64,000 nt of DNA, taken from assembly GCF_002803155.1 (NCBI RefSeq), contig NZ_NNBP01000023.1:62001-126000 (forward strand). The letters are read 5' to 3'. The translations under genes were made by a program, and so were the position numbers. The notes below the pieces were generated by a model. That model made no database searches, was not told the DNA's origin, and saw nothing but the letters and a program-made list of their open reading frames with translations. Source of the stretch: Streptomyces sp. CB02959 (lineage in GTDB: Bacteria; Actinomycetota; Actinomycetes; Streptomycetales; Streptomycetaceae). Shown here one piece after another: positions 58,051 through 64,000 of this stretch; position 1 is the first letter of the stretch, and the number at the start of each line of letters is the position of its first letter.

Positions 58051-59316
58051 ATGAACCCCTCGTACGCCACCGTCGACCACACCTTCACGGTCCCGCTCGA
58101 CCACGCCGACCCCGACGGCCCCACCCTCGACGTCTTCGCCCGCGAGATCGCCGACCCGTCCCGCGCCGGCGAGGACCTGCCCTGGCTGCTGTACCTCCAG
58201 GGCGGCCCGGGCGGCAAGTCGCCCCGCCCGGCGGGCACTTCGCCCGGCTGGCTGGCCCGCGCGGTGCGGACGCACCGCGTCCTGCTCCTCGACCAGCGCG
58301 GCACCGGCCGCTCCACCCCGCTCACCGCTCGGGCCGCCGCCCGCTTCCCCGACCCGGCCCGACTCGCCGCCCACCTCGCGTACTTCAGGGCCGACTCGAT
58401 CGTCGCGGACGCCGAACTGATCCGCCGCGCACTGTGCGGCGACCGCCCCTGGGAGACCCTCGGCCAGAGCTACGGCGGCTTCCTCACCCTGACCTACCTC
58501 TCCCGGGCCCCGGAAGGACTCCGGGCCTGCTACGTCGCCGGCGGCCTGCCGGGCCTGTCCGCCACCGCCGACGACGTCTACGCACGCACCTTCCCCCGCG
58601 TACGCGACCGGGTCCGCGACTACTACGCCCGCTATCCGGACGACGCCCGCCGCCTGCGCCGGGTCGCCGACCTCCTCACGGCCCGGGACGTCCGGCTGCC
58701 CGACGGCGACCGGCTCACCGCGCGCCGGCTGCGCACCCTCGGCCTGGTCCTCGGCATCGGCGACGGCTTCGAGCGCCTGCACGCCCTCCTGGACGAGGCG
58801 GTGGACGGCGACGGCGACCCGACCGACACCTTCCTGTACCAGGTCATGGCCCTGACCGGCTTCACCGGCAACCCGCTCTACGCCGTCCTCCAGGAAACCC
58901 TGTACGGACAGGGCGCCGGCCCCACCGGCTGGGCGGCCGCCCGCACCCACGCCGCCCACCCGGAATTCACCGAGGACGCCGACCCGCTGCTGCTCACCGG
59001 CGAGATGATCTACCCCTGGATGTTCGAGGAGATCCGCGGCCTGCGGCCCTTCGCGGCCGCCGCCGACCTGCTCGCCGAGCGCACCGACTGGCCGCCGCTC
59101 TACGACCCGGCCCGCCTCGCCGCCAACACCGTCCCGCTCGCCGCGGTCGTCTACCACGACGACATGTACGTGGACGCCGGTCTGTCCCTGGACACCGCCC
59201 GGAAGATCGGCGCCGCCCGGGTCTGGGTCACCAACGAGTGGGAGCACGACGGGCTCGCCGCCTCCGGCGACCGGGTCCTGGACCGCCTGATGGACCTCGC
59301 CGCGGGCCGCGCCTGA
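58051..59316 (+). CDS. S33 prolyl aminopeptidase
   Basis: A 421-residue alpha/beta hydrolase of the proline iminopeptidase / tricorn-interacting-factor type. YLQGGPGGKS is the oxyanion loop, nucleophile Ser140 in GQSYGGF, acid in YHDDMYVD, base His in WEHDGL, with the expected helical cap. It removes N-terminal proline, and probably hydroxyproline, from peptides. It follows the hydroxyproline regulator in the same direction. The start has GGGAAGAG before the ATG. Confidence 0.88.
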   Translation: MNPSYATVDHTFTVPLDHADPDGPTLDVFAREIADPSRAGEDLPWLLYLQGGPGGKSPRPAGTSPGWLARAVRTHRVLLLDQRGTGRSTPLTARAAARFPDPARLAAHLAYFRADSIVADAELIRRALCGDRPWETLGQSYGGFLTLTYLSRAPEGLRACYVAGGLPGLSATADDVYARTFPRVRDRVRDYYARYPDDARRLRRVADLLTARDVRLPDGDRLTARRLRTLGLVLGIGDGFERLHALLDEAVDGDGDPTDTFLYQVMALTGFTGNPLYAVLQETLYGQGAGPTGWAAARTHAAHPEFTEDADPLLLTGEMIYPWMFEEIRGLRPFAAAADLLAERTDWPPLYDPARLAANTVPLAAVVYHDDMYVDAGLSLDTARKIGAARVWVTNEWEHDGLAASGDRVLDRLMDLAAGRA

Positions 59317-59381
59317 CCCCGCCGGACACCGTGCCGCCCGCCGACCCGCCGGCGTGCGGCACGGGGAGCTGCGTGCCACGA

Positions 59382-59412
59382 GGCCCCTGCTGCGCCACAC
59401 GGGGCAGGGGCC
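59382..59412 (+). terminator. Terminator after the prolyl aminopeptidase
   Basis: GGCCCCTGC (59382-59390) pairs with GCAGGGGCC (59404-59412); 9-bp stem, 13-nt loop. A second stem GTGCCGC/GCGGCAC lies just before it. Confidence 0.6.
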
Positions 59413-59485
59413 GTGGTCGACGGCGATGACAGGTACCGTTCACGGTGATCGTAAGCTTCGGCCAAAGGGTGACAAGGGGGAGTCG

Positions 59486-61012
59486 GTGGGGCGGGACACC
59501 ATGCTCGGCGGCCGCTATGAGCTCGTCGAGCGGCTCGGCCGCGGTGGGATGGGCACGGTCCACCGGGCGATCGACCACCGGCTGCGACGCACGGTCGCGG
59601 TCAAGCTGATGTCCCCGGAACTGGCCCACCATCCCGAATCGCGCGCCAGGTTCCAGCGTGAGGCGCACGCGGTGGCAGCCCTGAACCATCCGGCCGTCGC
59701 CACCATCCACGACGTCGGCGTGGAAGAGGACGAGGAAGGCCCGCGGCCCTTCCTGGTGATGGAGTACGTGGCGGGCAGCACGCTCGCCGAGGCGCTGCGC
59801 ACCGCCCCGCTGCCGGTCGCACAGGCGATCACCGTGGCGTGCGAAGTGCTCGACGCCCTGGACCACAGCCACCAGAACGGCATCGTGCACCGGGACATCA
59901 AACCGTCGAACATCATGCTCACCGGCTCCACGACGGTGAAGGTGCTGGACTTCGGCATCGCCAAGGCCCTCGCCGAGGCCGCCACCCGTCTCACCGGCAG
60001 CGGGGTGGCCCCCGGGACTCCCGCCTACCTCTCGCCGGAGCAGATCAGCGGGGTGGAGATCGACCACCGGGCGGACCTGTACGCCATGGGGTGCCTGCTC
60101 TACGAACTGCTCACGGGGACCCCGCCGTTCCAAGCGGACTCGCCGTTCGCCGTGATGCACCAGCATCTGTTCACCGAGCCGGTGCCCCTCATCCGGGTCC
60201 GCCCGCAGATATCGCCCGCGGTGGCGGCGGTGGTCGCACGGGCGCTGCGGAAGGACCCGGCGGAGCGCTTCGAGGACGCGGCGGCGATGCGTGCGGCGCT
60301 GGCCGACGCGCTCGGCGCCGCATCGGCTCCGACGATGCGGGCGGACGCGCTCCCCCTGGCCGCGGCGCCCTCGCGCGGCGCCACCGTCCTCCGCCGGCTC
60401 CGCACGGCGCTCCGCCCGTCCACCGCAGGCGCGTTGGGACTGGTCGGAAGCCTTCTGTCGTTGCTGTGCGGCCATGGCGACCTGGTCGGCACGGACCATT
60501 TCGGCACTGTCGCCATCGTGGCAGGGCTGTTGGGTCTGGCCGCACTGCCGTTCTCGCCCCGACTGTCCGGCGTCGTGGCCTGGGGGCCGGTGGCGGAGAG
60601 CATCGCCGTCTACTCCGAGCTGCGGCGCGCCGACGTCGGCTGGGACCGCACGTATGCGGGCATCGCGGTGCTGCTCGCGCTCACCGCGGTGCTCGGCTTC
60701 GCCGGTGCGGCCCGTAAGCGGGACGCCAGCCCCTACGCCGTGATCGTCTTCTGGTTCAGCGCCACCGCGTCGATCTGGTACTTCCTCGACGACCTGAACA
60801 AGCTCTTCGTCTTCTATCTCCTCCTGGCCGCGGTGACCCTTGCGGCAGCGGCCCAGGAGGCCGTCGGCCGGTACCGGCGGCGCACCGGGAACCGACGGGC
60901 GGCGGGCGACGGCCGCCGCCCGCGGGTCGGCGGGGCGCCGCCCGGCCGGGCCCGGCGGCCGGCCGACCACGTCGATCGCCAACCGGCGGAGAGCGCTTCG
61001 ACACCCGCCTGA
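59486..61012 (+). CDS. Membrane Ser/Thr protein kinase (PknB/Hanks type)
   Basis: A 508-residue kinase. The N-terminal domain has every Hanks motif: GRGGMG, Lys40 in VAVKLM, catalytic Asp137 in HRDIKPSN, Asp155 in DFGIAK, GTPAYLSPEQ, and DLYAMGCLLYELLTGTPPF. A linker to about 315 is followed by five or so membrane helices (LGLVGSLLSLLCG, VAIVAGLLGLAALPF, IAVLLALTAVLGF, AVIVFWFSATASIWYF, LFVFYLLLAAVTLAAAA) and a basic tail. There is no PASTA or other sensor domain outside the membrane, so the input is unknown. The GTG at 59486 has AAGGGGGAG 5-6 nt upstream; an ATG at 59426 would add 20 residues. Confidence 0.9.
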   Translation: MGRDTMLGGRYELVERLGRGGMGTVHRAIDHRLRRTVAVKLMSPELAHHPESRARFQREAHAVAALNHPAVATIHDVGVEEDEEGPRPFLVMEYVAGSTLAEALRTAPLPVAQAITVACEVLDALDHSHQNGIVHRDIKPSNIMLTGSTTVKVLDFGIAKALAEAATRLTGSGVAPGTPAYLSPEQISGVEIDHRADLYAMGCLLYELLTGTPPFQADSPFAVMHQHLFTEPVPLIRVRPQISPAVAAVVARALRKDPAERFEDAAAMRAALADALGAASAPTMRADALPLAAAPSRGATVLRRLRTALRPSTAGALGLVGSLLSLLCGHGDLVGTDHFGTVAIVAGLLGLAALPFSPRLSGVVAWGPVAESIAVYSELRRADVGWDRTYAGIAVLLALTAVLGFAGAARKRDASPYAVIVFWFSATASIWYFLDDLNKLFVFYLLLAAVTLAAAAQEAVGRYRRRTGNRRAAGDGRRPRVGGAPPGRARRPADHVDRQPAESASTPA

Positions 61013-61198
61013 CACCGCATCTGCGGCAGAAGGCCAGGCGCACGGAGCGTTGCGCGGGCCGGCCGACCGGCTGCCTGTCACCGCGGGAGCGCGTATCGGT
61101 TGAACGACCGATGTGCGGGAGGCGGGGGCACGGCCATAGTCCTGGGGAGATCGTTCGCGGGTGACCGTGGTGCACCCGGTTTTCGAAAGGACCCTTCT

Positions 61199-62911
61199 GT
61201 GGACACGTATGCGGATCTGGTGTTTCTCGACGGACGGGTGGTCACGGTCGATGCGGAATTCTCCATAGCCTCGGCTCTGGCGGTGACCGGCGGGACCATC
61301 ACCGCCGTCGGCGGGCGGGACGATGTCGCGCCGCTCATCGGCCCCGGCACCCGCGTCGTCGACCTGCACGGAGCGACGCTGCTTCCCGGCATCAACGACT
61401 CCCATCTGCACGGATGCGCCTTCGGAATGTCGACGCCACCGCTCTCCGTCGACCTCGGCCATCCCGCCGTCTCCTCCCTCGCGGACGTGGCCGAGGGGGT
61501 ACGGGAGGCCGTCGGGCGGGTCCCGGGCGGGCAGTGGATCACGGGGCACGGCTGGGACACCGGCTACCTCGACGAGTGCGTCTCCGACCCGTCGCGGCTG
61601 CCCTCCCGGCACGACCTCGACGCCGTCAGCCCGGACCACCCCGTCGTCCTGTACTCCTTCTCCGGCCATGCCACCTGGGTCAACTCCAAGGCCCTGGAGC
61701 TCATCGGGGTCGACCGGCACACCGTCGCGCCGCCCGGCGGGGCCATCGTCGTGGACGAAACCGGCGAGCCGACCGGGCTCCTCCACGAAGGGGCCCAGGA
61801 CCTGGTGCAGAACGCACTGCCGCCGCTGAGCCGGCAGGAGCGGACCGACGCGATCAGGTCGACCCTCACCACGCTCGCCCGGCTCGGCGTGACCAGCTAC
61901 ACCGAGCCCGGGCTCGGCCCCGGCGGCGACGGCATCATGCGCGGCGCGCTCGGCGCACAGACCCTCGACGTCTACCGCCGGCTGCTGGCCGACGGCCAAC
62001 TGACCGCCCGCGTCGGCGTCCTGCTCCTGCCCACCGGAATGGCCGGCACCGCCGAGGAGTTCGCCCGCGCCCTCACCACCCTCACCGCCCCCGGCGAGGC
62101 CGAGGACGCCGACCCGCGCCGCCTGACGATCCACGGTGTCAAGATCTTCGCCGACGGCGTCGTCCCCAACAAGACCGCCTGGATGCACGAGCCGTACGTC
62201 GGCGGCGGCTGCGGATCCCTGTGCGTCGGCGGCGATACCGACAGCGAGAAGATCGCCGAGATCGACGCCATCATCCGCCACGCCCATGCCGCCGGGCACC
62301 AGATGGGCGTTCACGTCACCGGCGACCGGGCCATCGACACCGTCACGGACGCCTTCGCCGCGGCCGTGGCCGAGCACCCGCGGCCCGACGCCCGCCACTA
62401 CGTCATCCACGGCGACTTCCTCACCGCGCACAGCATGAAGCTGCTGGCCGCGCACGGCTTCGGCGTCAACATGAACCCCACCATCAAATGGACCGTCGCC
62501 GACATGGAGGAGGACTTCGTCGGCGCGCCACGGGCCGCCTACGCCTGGCCCTACCGCGATGCCCTCGACGCCGGCGTGCGGGTCGCGAGCGGATCCGACG
62601 CCCCCGTCACCTCCCCGGACTGGCGCCAGGGCGTAGCCACCATGATGCTGCGCGAATCGAAGGCCACCGGCCGGATCAGCGGCCCCGAGCAGCGCATCGG
62701 CCTGGCCGAGGCGCTCCGTACGTACACCATCGACGCGGCCTGGCAGGACTTCGCCGACGACTGGAAGGGCTCCCTGGAGCCGGGCAAGGTCGCCGACCTC
62801 TGCGTCCTCGACGGGGACCTGCTCACGGCCGACCCCCACGACATCCCCGCGATGCCGGTCGTCCTCACCGTCCTCGACGGGCAGGTCGTGCACGACACCC
62901 TCCGCAATTGA
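61199..62911 (+). CDS. YtcJ-type amidohydrolase
   Basis: A 570-residue metal-dependent hydrolase of the amidohydrolase-3 (YtcJ/NfdA) family. Metal-binding DSHLHG (His69, His71), HGWDTGYLDE, then HVTGDRAIDTV and HYVIHGDFLT, and DAPVTSPDW at the end; the composite beta-sandwich at both ends is typical. It would hydrolyse an amide, ester or imine bond in a small molecule; the substrate is not readable. The GTG start at 61199 has GAAAGG upstream. Confidence 0.88.
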   Translation: MDTYADLVFLDGRVVTVDAEFSIASALAVTGGTITAVGGRDDVAPLIGPGTRVVDLHGATLLPGINDSHLHGCAFGMSTPPLSVDLGHPAVSSLADVAEGVREAVGRVPGGQWITGHGWDTGYLDECVSDPSRLPSRHDLDAVSPDHPVVLYSFSGHATWVNSKALELIGVDRHTVAPPGGAIVVDETGEPTGLLHEGAQDLVQNALPPLSRQERTDAIRSTLTTLARLGVTSYTEPGLGPGGDGIMRGALGAQTLDVYRRLLADGQLTARVGVLLLPTGMAGTAEEFARALTTLTAPGEAEDADPRRLTIHGVKIFADGVVPNKTAWMHEPYVGGGCGSLCVGGDTDSEKIAEIDAIIRHAHAAGHQMGVHVTGDRAIDTVTDAFAAAVAEHPRPDARHYVIHGDFLTAHSMKLLAAHGFGVNMNPTIKWTVADMEEDFVGAPRAAYAWPYRDALDAGVRVASGSDAPVTSPDWRQGVATMMLRESKATGRISGPEQRIGLAEALRTYTIDAAWQDFADDWKGSLEPGKVADLCVLDGDLLTADPHDIPAMPVVLTVLDGQVVHDTLRN

Positions 62912-62961
62912 CCTGACCCTGCGCGATTGACGTATTCCAGGCACAAGATCATCCTTGGGGG

Positions 62962-63744
62962 ATGGCAGCGCAGCGGAGCACGGCGGACATCCTGGACGCG
63001 GCCGTCCGCGTCCGCACGGCCGCCAGAAGCGCCACCAGCGGCGCCACCGGCTTCGACACGGTCCTGACGGCGCTGTCGGAGGTGATGGAGTACGACCACG
63101 CCTCCCTGGCCCGGTGGGATCCGCGCTCCCGGCGCCACACCACCCTGGCCGGGAGCTACCCGGACGACGCCACCGCCTACATCGAGACCCGCCTCCACCG
63201 CGACCCGGTGTTCGCCGTGCTCCACAGCCCGGCCCGGGGCGGTCTCTGGCTCAGGGACGTCCCCTGCCACCTCCTGGCGGCGTCGCCGGGCTTCCAGGAG
63301 GTGCTCTCTCCCCTCGGCATCGAGGACGGCGTGGCCCAGTGCCTGTTCACCGCCGACGGCCGGTACGTCGGCATGCTCAACGTCAGCACCCGCCGACCAC
63401 GGCGCACGCCCGACCCGGCGCGCGCCGTGGTCACCCTGCTCACCGAGACCCTCGCCGCGGCCGTCGCCCCCCGCACGGACACCCCGCCCGACGAGGCCAC
63501 CGCAACCGACGCCACCGCGGGCCCGCGGCACCCGCACCGGCCCGGCGGACTCTCACCACGCGAACTCCAGGTACTGGCCGAACTGACCACCGGCCGCACC
63601 AACCGGGAGATCGCCGAGCGCCTGTACATCACACCGCGCACCGTGGCGACCCACATCGAGCACATCCTCGCCAAGCTCGACCTCCCCAACCGCGCGGCGG
63701 CCGCCGCCCGAGCCACCGCCTGGGGAATCGAACCCACCCGCTGA
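62962..63744 (+). CDS. LuxR-family transcriptional regulator
   Basis: A 260-residue regulator with a GAF/autoinducer-binding-like N-terminal domain (VLTALSEVMEYDHASLARWD, FTADGRYVGMLNVSTRRP) and a C-terminal LuxR helix-turn-helix (LSPRELQVLAELTTGRTNREIAERLYITPRTVATHIEHILAKLDLPNRAAAAA). Not a response regulator: there is no receiver domain. It lies 50 nt after the amidohydrolase in the same direction, so it may control it or share its transcript. No ribosome site at a good distance from the ATG, so the start is uncertain. Confidence 0.88.
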   Translation: MAAQRSTADILDAAVRVRTAARSATSGATGFDTVLTALSEVMEYDHASLARWDPRSRRHTTLAGSYPDDATAYIETRLHRDPVFAVLHSPARGGLWLRDVPCHLLAASPGFQEVLSPLGIEDGVAQCLFTADGRYVGMLNVSTRRPRRTPDPARAVVTLLTETLAAAVAPRTDTPPDEATATDATAGPRHPHRPGGLSPRELQVLAELTTGRTNREIAERLYITPRTVATHIEHILAKLDLPNRAAAAARATAWGIEPTR

Positions 63745-63849
63745 CACGAGCCCGGCAGGCACCTCGCGCACCCCGCGGAACACTCCGTCCCTTCCCCTCC
63801 CGGGGCGACAACCGGGCGCGGGGACAAGGGTAGTGAGGCCCCGATCCGG

Positions 63850-64000
63850 CTAGCCGTTGAGCAGGTCGGCGAGTTGGGTGCGGGAGCCGATGCCGAGTTT
63901 GGGGAACGCCCGGTAGAGGTGGTGCCCCACCGTGCGCGGGCTCAGGAGCAGCTGGGTGGCGATCTCCCGGTTGGTCGCGCCGGTCGCGGCGAGCCGCACC
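63850..64000 (-). CDS. C-terminus of a LuxR-type regulator (cut by window edge)
   Basis: The last 49 codons and stop of a minus-strand gene that starts beyond the window. Translated, it reads LAATGATNREIATQLLLSPRTV, GHHLYRAFPKLGIGSRTQLADLLNG, the recognition and final helices of a LuxR/GerE domain with the typical TNREIA and RTVxxH motifs. Convergent with the LuxR gene at 62962-63744. In streptomycetes such ends often belong to large LAL-type ATPase regulators, but the rest is not visible. Confidence 0.85.
   Translation of the reverse strand, partial: VRLAATGATNREIATQLLLSPRTVGHHLYRAFPKLGIGSRTQLADLLNG

Overview
The window is very GC-rich, uses GTG/TTG starts and overlapping GTGA/ATGA junctions freely, and carries genes typical of Streptomyces: a cvnABCD conservon with two P450s, an EF-Tu paralogue, a SpoIIE-type phosphatase, LuxR and FCD-GntR regulators, and many small secreted or actinomycete-specific proteins. 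It reads as a stretch of Streptomyces (or very close relative) chromosome. I saw no rRNA, tRNA, CRISPR array, transposase or phage gene. I recognise 63 protein genes, two of them cut by the window edges.

Region by region. 1-3.1 kb: two tandem paralogues of a secreted SLT lytic transglycosylase, each preceded by the same conserved promoter block and a 15-bp palindrome, with a tiny secreted protein between them. 3.1-5.6 kb: an orphan acyl carrier protein / ketosynthase / alpha-beta hydrolase operon. 5.9-6.9 kb: divergent ohrR/ohr peroxide-defence pair around a clear operator. 7-13 kb: membrane PP2C phosphatase, small conserved unknowns, FMN-split-barrel protein, TVP38-type membrane protein. 13.6-14.8 kb: divergent EF-Tu. 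15-17 kb: a less GC-rich divergent pair, CGNR regulator and epoxide hydrolase, with twin operator-like repeats between them. 17-26 kb: patatin, spermidine-synthase-like protein, MFS exporter, hotdog thioesterase, DedA, a STAND ATPase and a lipoprotein esterase.

27-33 kb: a conservon (cvnA-D) continuing into a CYP157-like P450 that lacks the ExxR arginine, a normal CYP154-like P450 and a crotonase. cvnC carries a TTA codon, which suggests bldA control. 33-41 kb: housekeeping-type single genes (gamma carbonic anhydrase, acyltransferases, YbaK-like, GNAT, CoA-binding, SseB-like, YigZ, amino-acid permease), several with a TANNNT box exactly 6 nt before the start codon, indicating leaderless transcription. 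41.6-48.8 kb: an island of GH65 phosphorylase, beta-phosphoglucomutase-like HAD, two tandem-domain universal stress proteins, nicotinate phosphoribosyltransferase and DUF1876, resembling the dormancy/hypoxia regulons of actinomycetes.

49-59 kb: the most coherent system here, an apparent pathway for hydroxyproline from collagen-type peptides: an M24 Xaa-Pro peptidase, a three-subunit D-hydroxyproline dehydrogenase, a pyrroline-4-hydroxy-2-carboxylate deaminase, a two-cysteine hydroxyproline epimerase, an alpha-ketoglutarate semialdehyde dehydrogenase, an FCD-GntR regulator and an S33 prolyl aminopeptidase. Three copies of one 12-bp operator-like motif lie before the peptidase, the dehydrogenase and the regulator. 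59.5-64 kb: a membrane Ser/Thr kinase, a YtcJ-type amidohydrolase and two LuxR-type regulators, the last one cut by the end of the window.
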